Of a stretch of DNA of 64,000 bases, positions 43,908-52,830 are shown piece after piece; position 1 is the first letter of the stretch, and every line of letters begins with the position of its first letter. Origin of the DNA: Pelomonas lactea (GTDB taxonomy: Bacteria > Pseudomonadota > Gammaproteobacteria > Burkholderiales > Burkholderiaceae_C). The DNA lies in NCBI RefSeq assembly GCF_043555885.1, contig NZ_JBIGHX010000002.1, forward strand, positions 248,001-312,000. Reading direction: 5' to 3'. The translations under genes and the position numbers were made by a program. Under the pieces are notes generated by a model. The model saw only the letters and a list, made by a program, of their open reading frames with translations, did not search any database and was not told where the DNA came from.

Positions 43908-46219
43908 CAGCGTGCCTCCCGCAGCGCCAGCAGTGCGGCGTCGAAGTCCAGCACACCCAGCGCCTGCTCCAGCCGCGCAGCGGTGGCCGCGTCCAGGCCG
44001 CTGTGCGCGCCGTGCGCCTGCCACCAGTCGAGCGCACGGCTGTCGCTTTGGCCCAGCAGCAGCTGCAGCGCGGCGAGGTCGCCCGGGCTCTGCGCCTGCG
44101 GTGCTGGCGATGCCTCCCCGAGCGCGGCGCGAACTTCCGCCAGCAGCGCCGTCAGCGCCGTGTCCACGCGGGCCAGCTGTGCGGTCGAGGCCGCCGCATC
44201 CGCCAGGGCGGCGCTGCGCTCCAGCGCCAGCGCCAGACGGTGCAGCGGCTGCGCGCCCAGCGTCGCCGCCAGGCCCTGCAGCGTGTGCGCGGCGCGGCGC
44301 AGCTCGGGCCAGTCGCCGTCGTCCAGCCAGCCGACCCACGTTGCCAGGCCATCGGCGTACTGCGTCGCGAAGCCCTGCAGCGTGCGCCTATACAGCGCCG
44401 CCTGGCCCCCGAACTGGCGCAGGCCGGCCGCCATGTCCAGCACCGGCAACGCCGGGGCGGGTGTCGGCGCGGGGCGGTAGCGCTGCAGCTCGCGCACCAG
44501 CCGGGCCACATCCAGCGGCTTGGCGATGTGGCCCTGCATGCCCGCGGCCAGGCACTGCGCGCGCTCGTCGCCCAGCGCATGCGCCGTCATGGCCAGCACC
44601 GGCAGGGTCTCGAAGCCGGGCAGCTCGCGCAGGCGGCGCGTGGCGCTCAGGCCGTCCAGCACCGGCATCTGCAGATCCATCAACACCAGGTCGTAGGCGC
44701 CGGGGCCGGCGGCCTGCAGCCGGTCCAGCCCTTCCTGGCCGTCGCCGGCGACGTCAACCCGCGCGCCATGGCTGCCGAGCAGACGCAGCGCGATTTCCTG
44801 GTTGATGGGATGGTCCTCGACGAGCAGCACGCGCAGGCCGGCCAGGGGCTGGGCGTCCGCGCCCGCCGCTGGGCGCTCTGCCGACGCGTCGCGCAGCAGC
44901 CGGCGCAGCTCGCCCGGCAGCAGCGGCTGCGGGCACAGCGCACGGGCGCCGAATGCGCGCAGCTGACCGGTGCTGTCATCCGCACCGCGGGGGCTCAGCA
45001 CGGCGATGCGCAGGGCCGGGTGGTCGCGGCGCAGCCGGGCCAGCAGGTCGGCGCCAGTCGGGCCGGGGCCCGGCAGGGCCCAGTCCAGCAGCAACCAGTC
45101 GAACGCTAGGCCGGCCGCGCGCGCCTGGTCCAGCGCGGCCAGCGTGCCGGCAACGTCGGCGCTGGCCTCCAGCGCGGGCCCCAGGCCCAGGTGCGTGAGC
45201 AGCGCCTGCGTGGCCGCGCGACTGCCGGCGTGGGCGTCGGCCAGCAGCAGCCTGGACGGCGGCAGCGGCGGGGCCGGCGCGGTGGCGGCGTCTTGCGGCA
45301 GCGCCAGCCGGATGATGAAGCGGCTGCCGTGGCCCGGCGTGCTTTGCACGTCCAGCGTGCCGCCCATCAGCTCGACGAGCCGGCGCGTGATGGCCAGCCC
45401 CAGGCCGGTGCCGCCCAGGCGGCGCGGCACCGAGGCATCGCCCTGGTGGAACTCGCGGAACAGCGCGGCGATCTGCTCGCTGTCCATGCCGATGCCGCTG
45501 TCCTGCACGGTGATTTGCAGCGCTACCGCGCCAGCTACCTCGCCCGGCGCGTCCAGCCGCAGCACGACCTGGCCGGCCGGCGTGAACTTGAGCGCGTTGG
45601 ACAGCAGGTTGACCAGCACCTGCTGCAGCCGCAGCGCGTCGCCCAGCAGCTGGCCGCGGGCACCGAGCAGGCCGGCGTCGACCCAGTCGCACACCAGCGC
45701 GACGCCGGGCGTGGCGTGCAGCGGGCGCACCATCTCCACGGCCTGCGCGACGACGTCCTCCAGCCGCAGCGGGTGTGACTCCATGCGTAACTGGCCGGCC
45801 TCGATCTTGGAGACATCCAGCACGTCGTTGATGAGGCCCAGCAGCGTGCGCGAGGCGGCGTCGGCCTTGGTCAGCAGCTCGCGTTGCTCCGGCGTCAGCG
45901 GCGTCTGCAGCGCCAGCTGCGTCATGCCCATGATGGCGTTCATGGGCGTGCGGACCTCGTGGCTGATCTGTGCGAGGAACCGCGTCTTGGCCTCGGTGGC
46001 GGCCTGCGTGGCCGCGGCATGAGCGCGGGCCTCGGCGTCGCGCCGGTGCAGCGCCAGCGCGCACAGCGGTGGCAGCGGCAGCAGCAGCGCGTTCAGCACG
46101 AGCGCGGCATCCACGGCGCCGCCCGTGCTGGCGCGCAGGTTCAGCAGCAGGGCCAGCAGCGCCAGCAGGGCGGCCGCGGCAAACAGCAGGAGGGCGTACG
46201 TGGCGTGGCGCTGGGACAT
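43907..46219 (-). CDS. Membrane hybrid histidine kinase with Hpt domain
   Basis: A 770-residue protein with two N-terminal membrane helices (about 7-55) and almost no periplasmic loop. Next come HisKA (QISHEVRTPMNA, His87) and HATPase (SNALKFTP, DSGIGM, GGTGLGLAI). A first receiver is degenerate: its acidic pair is reduced to ADA and the usual KP lysine is Gln in CPQPLL. A second receiver is canonical (VEDH, MDLQMP, AKPL). The Hpt domain has AAHTLQGLAATLG, and a C-terminal helical tail follows. It is first in the minus-strand operon with a second kinase and an HD-GYP regulator, so a phosphorelay to cyclic di-GMP turnover is likely. Confidence 0.9.
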   Translation of the reverse strand: MSQRHATYALLLFAAAALLALLALLLNLRASTGGAVDAALVLNALLLPLPPLCALALHRRDAEARAHAAATQAATEAKTRFLAQISHEVRTPMNAIMGMTQLALQTPLTPEQRELLTKADAASRTLLGLINDVLDVSKIEAGQLRMESHPLRLEDVVAQAVEMVRPLHATPGVALVCDWVDAGLLGARGQLLGDALRLQQVLVNLLSNALKFTPAGQVVLRLDAPGEVAGAVALQITVQDSGIGMDSEQIAALFREFHQGDASVPRRLGGTGLGLAITRRLVELMGGTLDVQSTPGHGSRFIIRLALPQDAATAPAPPLPPSRLLLADAHAGSRAATQALLTHLGLGPALEASADVAGTLAALDQARAAGLAFDWLLLDWALPGPGPTGADLLARLRRDHPALRIAVLSPRGADDSTGQLRAFGARALCPQPLLPGELRRLLRDASAERPAAGADAQPLAGLRVLLVEDHPINQEIALRLLGSHGARVDVAGDGQEGLDRLQAAGPGAYDLVLMDLQMPVLDGLSATRRLRELPGFETLPVLAMTAHALGDERAQCLAAGMQGHIAKPLDVARLVRELQRYRPAPTPAPALPVLDMAAGLRQFGGQAALYRRTLQGFATQYADGLATWVGWLDDGDWPELRRAAHTLQGLAATLGAQPLHRLALALERSAALADAAASTAQLARVDTALTALLAEVRAALGEASPAPQAQSPGDLAALQLLLGQSDSRALDWWQAHGAHSGLDAATAARLEQALGVLDFDAALLALREAR

Positions 46220-46290
46220 GGAACGGCCGCTTGGGGCTGGCCGATTATGGATAGCGGCCGTCGGCAAATGTGGGCAGGAATGCACACCCC

Positions 46291-46313
46291 CGCCCTGGGG
46301 AAAGCCCAGGGCG
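46291..46313. other. Hairpin in the divergent signalling promoter region
   Basis: A perfect 9-bp stem CGCCCTGGG/CCCAGGGCG with loop GAAAG lies in the 138-base gap between the two divergent signalling operons. It could be an operator or a leader hairpin for either side; there is no U-run. Confidence 0.45.
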
Positions 46314-46357
46314 GCGTGCTGGCGCGGCGCCTGACGCAGCGGTTATCCTGAAGCGCC

Positions 46358-47524
46358 ATGCCGCTGATCCTCGTCGTCGACGACCAACCGAGCAACATCC
46401 ACGCGCTGTACCAGCTGCTGGTGGACAACTGCGAGGTGTCCATGGCGACCAGCGGTGCCGAGGCACTGGCCTTCTGCGCGCAGCAGCTGCCCGACCTGAT
46501 CCTGCTCGACGTGCTGATGCCCGAGATGAGCGGCTACGAGGTCTGCGACCGCCTGAAGGCCGACCCGCGCACGCGCGGCGTGCCGGTCATCTTCGTCACC
46601 GTGCAGGGCAGCGCCGCCGACGAGGCCGAAGGCTTCGCCCACGGCGCGGTGGACTACATCCCCAAGCCCTTCGTCGATGTCGTCGTGAAGGCGCGCGTGC
46701 GCACGCAGCTGGCGCTGAAGCTGGCGTCCGAGAGCTTCGCGCGCTCGCAGATCGAGCTGTTCCAGCGCGACAAGCTGGCGTCGGTGGGCCGCACCATTGC
46801 CGGCATTGCGCAGGAGCTGAGTTCGCCGCTGGGCAATGCGCTGATCTCGGCCTGCACGCTGCAGGACGACCTGGCCCACCTGAACGGCCTGGCCCAAGCC
46901 GGCAACATCAAGCGCAGCGACCTGGACAAGCACCTGCGCGTCAGCGAGGAGAGTGTCGGGCTGGTGCTGTCCAACCTGCAGCGCACGCTGTCCATCGTCG
47001 ACTCCTTCCTGCAGTCCACGGCCGACAACTTCGGCGATCAGCGCCGCAGCTTCTCGCTGCTGGAGCTGGTGCACGAGGTGGTGAGCAGCCTGGCGCCGGC
47101 ACTGGAGGCGCACCAGGTGCGCTGCGAGCTGGACGCCGGCGACGACCTGCACCTGCTGAGCTTTCGCGGCGCGCTGGCCAAGGTGCTGTCCACGCTGATC
47201 CAGAACGCCATCAAGCACGCCTACCGCGAGGCCGGCGGCGAGGTGCATCTGCGCGTGCGGCCGCTGGGCACCGACCAGCTCACCATCAGCGTGCAGGACC
47301 ATGGCGTGGGCATCCCGCCGGGCCTGCTGGGGCGCGTGTTCGACCCGTTCTTCTCGACCCGCTTCGGCCCCAACCGCAGCGAGCCGGGGCTGTACATCGT
47401 GCGCAACCTTGTCACCTTCGCACTGGGAGGGCAGATCCAGGTCGACTCCACGCCGGGTGTCGGCACCACGGTGCGGCTGACGCTGCCGCTGATCTCCCCC
47501 GAGGCGCGCCGCGCCGCGAACTAG
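46358..47524 (+). CDS. Receiver-kinase fusion lacking the phospho-acceptor histidine
   Basis: A 388-residue cytoplasmic protein. The N-terminal receiver is canonical (VVDDQ, Asp51, Lys103). A dimerisation helix follows in which the usual AHE-type H-box reads GIAQELSSPLGNAL, with Gln152 where the histidine should be. The ATPase domain keeps the N-box (LIQNAIKHAY) and DHGVGIPPG, but its later glycine box is altered (SEPGLYIV). It may be a pseudokinase that binds ATP and is switched by receiver phosphorylation, with other kinases as donors. It is first gene of the plus-strand operon, three bases before the next. Confidence 0.9.
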   Translation: MPLILVVDDQPSNIHALYQLLVDNCEVSMATSGAEALAFCAQQLPDLILLDVLMPEMSGYEVCDRLKADPRTRGVPVIFVTVQGSAADEAEGFAHGAVDYIPKPFVDVVVKARVRTQLALKLASESFARSQIELFQRDKLASVGRTIAGIAQELSSPLGNALISACTLQDDLAHLNGLAQAGNIKRSDLDKHLRVSEESVGLVLSNLQRTLSIVDSFLQSTADNFGDQRRSFSLLELVHEVVSSLAPALEAHQVRCELDAGDDLHLLSFRGALAKVLSTLIQNAIKHAYREAGGEVHLRVRPLGTDQLTISVQDHGVGIPPGLLGRVFDPFFSTRFGPNRSEPGLYIVRNLVTFALGGQIQVDSTPGVGTTVRLTLPLISPEARRAAN

Positions 47525-47527
47525 CCG

Positions 47528-48736
47528 ATGCGGATCCGGCGCGCGCTGCTAGGGGGCCTCGTGCTGCTGGCGGTGGGCGTGGCGGCGGTCCTCGCGCTGC
47601 GCCGTCCCGCCGGCGACGGCGGCGCGGCCGGCCCCATCGTCATCGGGCTGCTGTCGTCGGGGGACGCGCCGCAGCTGGCCGCGGCCGGGCTGGCGGTGGA
47701 CGAGCTCAACCGGGGTGCAGGCCTGCTGGGGCGGCGGGTGGCGCTGCGCGTGGAGGATGCGCGTGCCGGCGCCGGGGAGGCCGCCCGGCGGCTCATCGTC
47801 GAGGGCCGCGCGGTGGCGCTGTTCGGTTGCGGCACGTCGGATTGCCGCCAGCAGGTGCGCCCGGTCGTCGAGGCCCAGCGGCATCTGCTGTTCTACCCGA
47901 TGGCGCACGAGGGCATGGAGCGTTCGGCGCACATCGTCTACACCGGCCCCACGCCCAACCAGCAGGTCCTGCCGGCCACCGACTGGGCCATGGGCGGCTT
48001 CGGCCGGCGCGTCTACCTCGTCGGCACCGAAGGCCCCTTCCTGCGCGGCGTCCACGCGGTGCTGCGCGATTTCATCCCGCTGCACGGCGGCCAGGTGCTC
48101 GGCGAGCGCCATGTGCCGCCGGATTCGCCGGACATGGCCGCCGTCGTCACCGACCTGCGCCGCATGCGGCCCGCACTGGTGCTCAGCACGCTCCGCGGCG
48201 CCAGCAACCAGGCCTTCTTCGACGCGCTGGTGGCGGCCGAGCTGGGCGACGTGCCGCTGCTGTCGTTCGTCGCGTCCGAGCCGGAATTGCGCGCCTACGG
48301 AGGGGGGCGGCTTGATCTGCACTTCACCGCGTGGAGCTATCTGCAGTCGTTGCCGGGCCCGGCCAACGCGGCCTTTCTTGCGCGGCTGCGCGCGTTGAAC
48401 GGCCCTGACGCGCAGGCCAGCGATCCCGCCGTGGCCATCTACGTGGCCGTGCATCTGTGGGCCGCGGCCGTGCGCGAGCTGGGCGGCCTGCAGACCGAGG
48501 CCGTCAATGCCAGCGTGCTGCAACAGGTCGTCGAAGCTCCCGATGGCTTCGCCGCGCCGGATGCGCAGACCCGCCGGCTGTGGCGCCCGCTGCGCATCGC
48601 ACAGGTGCGGCCGGACGGGCAGCTGACGGAGGTCTGGCGCACGTCTGCACCCATCCGCCCGTCGGTGTGGCCGACCTACCGGTCGCTGGAGCACTGGCGT
48701 GGGCTGATGGCCGCGTACGCGGAGCAGCGGCGGTGA
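47528..48736 (+). CDS. Urea/amide-type periplasmic binding protein (UrtA/AmiC-like)
   Basis: A 402-residue type I periplasmic binding protein with an N-terminal hydrophobic segment that may remain as an anchor. It has VALFGCGTSDCRQQVRPVVE near 100, YPMAHEGMERS and IVYTGPTPNQQVLPA. This pattern is shared with the urea receptor UrtA and the amide sensor AmiC (Peripla_BP_5). No permease or ATPase is nearby. It lies between a pseudokinase gene and a hybrid kinase gene, overlapping the latter by one base, so it probably presents a small ligand to the kinase. The ligand is unknown. Confidence 0.88.
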   Translation: MRIRRALLGGLVLLAVGVAAVLALRRPAGDGGAAGPIVIGLLSSGDAPQLAAAGLAVDELNRGAGLLGRRVALRVEDARAGAGEAARRLIVEGRAVALFGCGTSDCRQQVRPVVEAQRHLLFYPMAHEGMERSAHIVYTGPTPNQQVLPATDWAMGGFGRRVYLVGTEGPFLRGVHAVLRDFIPLHGGQVLGERHVPPDSPDMAAVVTDLRRMRPALVLSTLRGASNQAFFDALVAAELGDVPLLSFVASEPELRAYGGGRLDLHFTAWSYLQSLPGPANAAFLARLRALNGPDAQASDPAVAIYVAVHLWAAAVRELGGLQTEAVNASVLQQVVEAPDGFAAPDAQTRRLWRPLRIAQVRPDGQLTEVWRTSAPIRPSVWPTYRSLEHWRGLMAAYAEQRR

Positions 48737-51700
48737 TGGCCAGCGTCGCCCCCGAGTCCGGCCGGCCGGCCTGGCGCGTCGGTCCGGCGCTGCTGCTGGG
48801 CAGCCTGTTGCTGTCGCTGCTGCCGCTGGGCGCGCTGGGGCTGTGGCAGCTGGCCAGCTTCGAGCGCAGCCTGCGCGATGCCGTCAGCGAAGGGCTGGTG
48901 GCCGTCGCGCGCAAGAAGGTCGCCGAGATCAACGAGTACCTCAGCGAGGTGCAGATCGATGCGCAGGTCGTGGCGCAGGCGGCGGACGCGCGCGAGCTGC
49001 TGGCACAACGGCGCGATGCGGTGGCAACGCGGGTGCCCGATGCCAGCCGCGCGTTCTTTGCGCGGCTCTATGACACCGGCAAGTACGGCAACCTGATGCT
49101 GGTGCAGCCGGATGGACGCATCAGCTTCGCGATGAAGCCGCCGGCCGGCACCAGCCTGGAGCTGGCGCGCCTGGACAGCGGTGCATTCGAGGGCACGGGG
49201 TTGCTGGCGGCGCACCGGCAGGCGATCGGCCGGCTGGATGTGCAGCTGACGCCCGTCATGCGGCTGCGCGGCGATGGCCCGGCCACGCTGTTCGTCGTGC
49301 ACGCGGTCGTCGACGGCAACCAGGTGCTGGGCAGCATAGTGCTGCAGCTGGACCTGGATCGGCTGCTGCGCGTGGCGACCGACCGTTCCGGCCTGCCGCT
49401 CAGTGGCGAGACGGTGTTGGTGCGGCAACAGGGCCACGAGGTCGTGTTCGTCAACGATGCGCTGCGCCGCCCGCACGATCCGTCCGTGCGCCCGCTGGAC
49501 CTGCGCGCGGCGGATGCGCTGCCGGCAGTGCGCGGCCTGCGGGGCGAGAGCGGCAGCGGGCTGGCGCGCAACTATGCGGACGTGGAGGTGTTGTCCTCGT
49601 GGCGCTCGCTGCCGGCGCTGGGCTGGGGCATCGCCGTCAACATCGACGCCGACGAGGCGTTCATGCCGGTGCGTTCGCTGCGCAACCGGCTGCTGGTGGC
49701 GCTGGGGCTCGCGCTGGGGCTCGCGCTGGGCCTGGCGTTGCTGGTGGGGCGGCGGCTCGTGGAGCCCGTGCAGTTGCTGAACCGCGCGGTCGCGCGCATC
49801 GCCGGCGGCAGCCTGGACGAACGCGCGCCCATCTGCGGCTTCACCGAGTTCCGCGAACTGGCGCGCAACTTCAACCACATGACCGAGCAGCTCGTCGTCG
49901 AGAAGCAACTGCTGGAGGCGCGCGTGGAGCAGCGCACGCGGGCGCTGAACGACAGCGAGCAGCGCTTTCGTGGCGTGTTCGAGCGGGCGCAGGTGGGCAT
50001 CGCGCTGTGCGACGCGCAGGGCGTCATCCTCGACGTGAACCAGGCGCTGACGGCCATGCTGTGCCGCACCGGCGAGGAGCTGCGTGGCGGCAAGCTGGCC
50101 GATCTGCCGGATTTCCGCCCCGGCCGCGTGCCGGGCGGCGAGCTGGCCCGGCTGGCCGCCGGGCGCATGGAGCATGTGCGCTTCGAACGCGGCTTTGCAC
50201 TGCCAGGCGGCGGCGAGCTGTTCGTGGACGGCAGCGCCAGTGCCATCCGCGACCGGCGTGGCCGCCTCGTCAACGTCGTGCAGATGCTCATCGACGTGAC
50301 CGAGCGCCACCGCGCCGAGATCGAGCTGGTGCGTGCCCGCGTGGCCGCCGAGGCGGCCAGCCAGGCCAAGAGCGACTTCCTGGCCAACATGAGCCACGAA
50401 ATCCGCACGCCCATGAGCGGTGCCCTGGGCATGCTGAACCTGCTGCTGCGTACCGAGCTGACGCCGCGCCAGCACGACTACGCGTCCAAGGCGCGCACGG
50501 CCGCGCAGGCGCTGCTGGCCGTCATCAACGATGTGCTGGACTTCTCCAAGGTCGAGGCCGGCAAGATGGAGCTGGACCCGCACCGCTTCGAGCTCAGCGA
50601 CTTCATGCGCGAGCTGGCCGTCATCCTGTCGGCCAACGTCGGAGCCAAGGACATCGAGGTGCTGTTCCGCCTCGACCCGCGGCTGCCCGCGGCGCTGGTG
50701 GGCGACACGACGCGGCTGCGCCAGGTGCTGCTGAACCTGGCCGGCAACGCGCTCAAGTTCACCGAGCAGGGCGAGGTCGTGCTGGCGTTGACGCTGCTCG
50801 ACGAGACCGGCGGCAAGGCACGCATCCGCTTCGAGGTGCGCGACACCGGCATCGGCATTGCGCCCGACAAGCTGGAACACATCTTCACCGGCTTCAGCCA
50901 GGCGGAGCAGAGCACGTCGCGGCGCTACGGCGGCACCGGGCTCGGCCTGGCCATCAGCCGCCGCCTCGTTGCGCTGATGGGCGGCGAGCTGCGGGTGGAC
51001 AGCCGGGTGGGCGAGGGCAGCCGCTTCCACTTCGAGCTGACGCTGGCCGAGGCGCAGGCGGGCCCGCATGACGCGGCGCCGCTGCCGGCGGGCCTGAAGG
51101 TGCTCATCGTCGACGACAACCCGATGGCCCGCGAGGTGCTGCAGGGCATCGGCGAAAGCCTGGGCTGGGACTGCGACCTGGCGCCCAGCGGCGAGCAGGC
51201 GCTGGCGCTGGTGCACCTCGCCGCCGAACGTGGTGACCCGCACTACGACCTCATCCTGATGGACTGGCGCATGCCGGGGCTGGACGGCTGGGAGACGTCG
51301 CGCCGCATCCGCGACAGCCACGAGTCCGACGCGCCGGTCATCATCATGGTGACGGCGCACGGCCGCGAACTGCTGGCCGAGCGCAGCGAGCAGGAGGTGC
51401 AGAGCCTGGGCGGCTACCTGGTCAAGCCGGTCACGGCCTCCATGCTGCAGGACGCCGTCGCGGAGGCCACGCAGGGTGGCCCGCGCACGCGCCGCGCCGA
51501 GGGCGGCAAGCAGCGGCTGGCGGGCATGCGGCTGCTGGTGGTGGAGGACAACGGCTTCAACCGCCAGGTGGCGCAGGAGCTGCTGGAGGACGAAGGCGCC
51601 GTCGTCACGCTGGCCTTCGGCGGCGTCGAGGGCGCGCACCTGGCGCTGGTCACCGAGCCGCCGTTCGATGCCATCCTGATGGACCTGCAGATGCCCGACA

Positions 51701-52494
51701 TCGACGGTTTCGAGGCCACGCAGCAGATTCTCCGGCGCCGCCCCGACAGCCTGATCATCGCGATGACGGCCAACGCGATGGATGCCGACCGCCAGGCCTG
51801 CCTGGCCGCCGGCATGCGCGACCATGTCGCCAAGCCGGTTGACCTGGAGCAACTGGTGGCCTGCCTGCATCGCCACGTGCGCCGCGTGCAGCTGGTGGCG
51901 GCTGCCGCCGCGCCGACCGCCGCGCCACAGTTGCTGGACCGTGCCGCCGCGCTGCAGCGCCTGGGCGGCCGCGAAGCCTTGTACCAGCGCCTTGCCACCT
52001 CGTTCGCGCAGGATGCGCCCATCGAGATGGATGCGCTGCGCCGCCAGCTCGGCGTGGGGTCCATGCCCGACATCGTGCGCGTGCTGCACACCCTGCGCGG
52101 GCTGGCGGGTGCCGTCGGTGCCAACGCGCTGGCGGCGCTGGCCGGCCAGCAGGAGCAGGCGGTGCGCGTGCAGGGCACGCCGCAGGCGGTCGATGTCGAC
52201 GCGCTCGGGCGCCTGCTGGATGACACGCTGGCCGTGCTGGCGCCGCCGCCCGGGGCCGCCGTGAACACCGCCGGGCCGGCAGACACGCCGGACCCGCTGG
52301 ATGCGCTGCGTCGGCTGCGGCAACTGCTGCTGGAGCGCAACATGCGCTCCGTGACGGCCTGCGAGCAGTTGGGGCCCCAAGCCGACGCGCTGGGGCCGGA
52401 GTTCGCCACGCTGTCCGCGGCCGTCGCCCGGCTGGACTTCGCCAAGGCGCTCAAGGCCTGCGACCAGCTGCTGGAAAGCCTCAATCCGCGCTGA
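48736..52494 (+). CDS. Large hybrid histidine kinase with periplasmic sensor, PAS, two receivers and Hpt
   Basis: A 1252-residue inner-membrane kinase. The order is helix (about 17-39), periplasmic Cache-like sensor, helix (about 318-338), HAMP, PAS (about 405-530), HisKA (NMSHEIRTPMSG, His554) and HATPase (GNALKFTE, DTGIGI, GGTGLGL). Two canonical receivers follow (VDDN/MDWRMP/VKPV and VEDN/MDLQMP/AKPV), then Hpt with LHTLRGLAGAVGA and a C-terminal helical tail. The start is the ATG sharing a base with the receptor stop (TGATG). It can carry a complete phosphorelay. The upstream binding protein probably docks on its periplasmic domain. Confidence 0.93.
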   Translation: MASVAPESGRPAWRVGPALLLGSLLLSLLPLGALGLWQLASFERSLRDAVSEGLVAVARKKVAEINEYLSEVQIDAQVVAQAADARELLAQRRDAVATRVPDASRAFFARLYDTGKYGNLMLVQPDGRISFAMKPPAGTSLELARLDSGAFEGTGLLAAHRQAIGRLDVQLTPVMRLRGDGPATLFVVHAVVDGNQVLGSIVLQLDLDRLLRVATDRSGLPLSGETVLVRQQGHEVVFVNDALRRPHDPSVRPLDLRAADALPAVRGLRGESGSGLARNYADVEVLSSWRSLPALGWGIAVNIDADEAFMPVRSLRNRLLVALGLALGLALGLALLVGRRLVEPVQLLNRAVARIAGGSLDERAPICGFTEFRELARNFNHMTEQLVVEKQLLEARVEQRTRALNDSEQRFRGVFERAQVGIALCDAQGVILDVNQALTAMLCRTGEELRGGKLADLPDFRPGRVPGGELARLAAGRMEHVRFERGFALPGGGELFVDGSASAIRDRRGRLVNVVQMLIDVTERHRAEIELVRARVAAEAASQAKSDFLANMSHEIRTPMSGALGMLNLLLRTELTPRQHDYASKARTAAQALLAVINDVLDFSKVEAGKMELDPHRFELSDFMRELAVILSANVGAKDIEVLFRLDPRLPAALVGDTTRLRQVLLNLAGNALKFTEQGEVVLALTLLDETGGKARIRFEVRDTGIGIAPDKLEHIFTGFSQAEQSTSRRYGGTGLGLAISRRLVALMGGELRVDSRVGEGSRFHFELTLAEAQAGPHDAAPLPAGLKVLIVDDNPMAREVLQGIGESLGWDCDLAPSGEQALALVHLAAERGDPHYDLILMDWRMPGLDGWETSRRIRDSHESDAPVIIMVTAHGRELLAERSEQEVQSLGGYLVKPVTASMLQDAVAEATQGGPRTRRAEGGKQRLAGMRLLVVEDNGFNRQVAQELLEDEGAVVTLAFGGVEGAHLALVTEPPFDAILMDLQMPDIDGFEATQQILRRRPDSLIIAMTANAMDADRQACLAAGMRDHVAKPVDLEQLVACLHRHVRRVQLVAAAAAPTAAPQLLDRAAALQRLGGREALYQRLATSFAQDAPIEMDALRRQLGVGSMPDIVRVLHTLRGLAGAVGANALAALAGQQEQAVRVQGTPQAVDVDALGRLLDDTLAVLAPPPGAAVNTAGPADTPDPLDALRRLRQLLLERNMRSVTACEQLGPQADALGPEFATLSAAVARLDFAKALKACDQLLESLNPR

Positions 52495-52522
52495 GCCCCC
52501 GGCGCGTCATTGTGGCCCTTAC

Positions 52523-52544
52523 AATGAGAATCATTCTCATCATT
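52523..52544 (+). promoter_or_regulatory. Fur box upstream of feoA
   Basis: ATGAGAATCATTCTCAT is a perfect odd palindrome matching the 7-1-7 Fur operator pattern, extended by CATT. A TACAAT that can serve as a -10 element begins at 52520 and overlaps it, so iron-loaded Fur would block the promoter. It lies about 26 bases before the feoA start. Confidence 0.9.
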
Positions 52545-52569
52545 GGCTTGTGCCGACGAGCCCGCTTCC

Positions 52570-52830
52570 ATGTCCGAGACGCTGCCTTCCAGCCTCGCCT
52601 CCGCCCCCGCCGGGCTGGCGCTGACCGTCCAGCAGGTCAGTGCGCCGGTGCACTCGCCGGAATGGGCGTCCTGGCTGTCCGACCTGGGCTTCCTGCCGGG
52701 CGAGGCGGTGCGTGTGCTGCGCCGCGGCAAGCTGGGTGACGGCAACCTGGTGGTGCGCGTGGGGCAGTCGACGTTCGCGTTGCGGCATGCCGAGGCCCAG
52801 TGCATTGCCGTGACCGCGCGCAATGACTGA
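52570..52830 (+). CDS. feoA: FeoA, SH3-like accessory protein of iron(II) uptake
   Basis: An 86-residue protein with the FeoA SH3-type fold: LSDLGFLPGEAVRVLRR, then VVRVGQSTFALRHAEAQCI. It assists the FeoB permease at the cytoplasmic face. The ATG at 52570 is chosen over an in-frame upstream start because it sits just before the domain. It overlaps feoB by seven bases and is under a Fur box. Confidence 0.95.
   Translation: MSETLPSSLASAPAGLALTVQQVSAPVHSPEWASWLSDLGFLPGEAVRVLRRGKLGDGNLVVRVGQSTFALRHAEAQCIAVTARND

Noticed and set aside
48457..48735. Upstream in-frame extension of the large hybrid kinase
   Set aside because: It lies inside the receptor gene, is composition-driven, and the TGATG start gives a proper N-terminal membrane helix.
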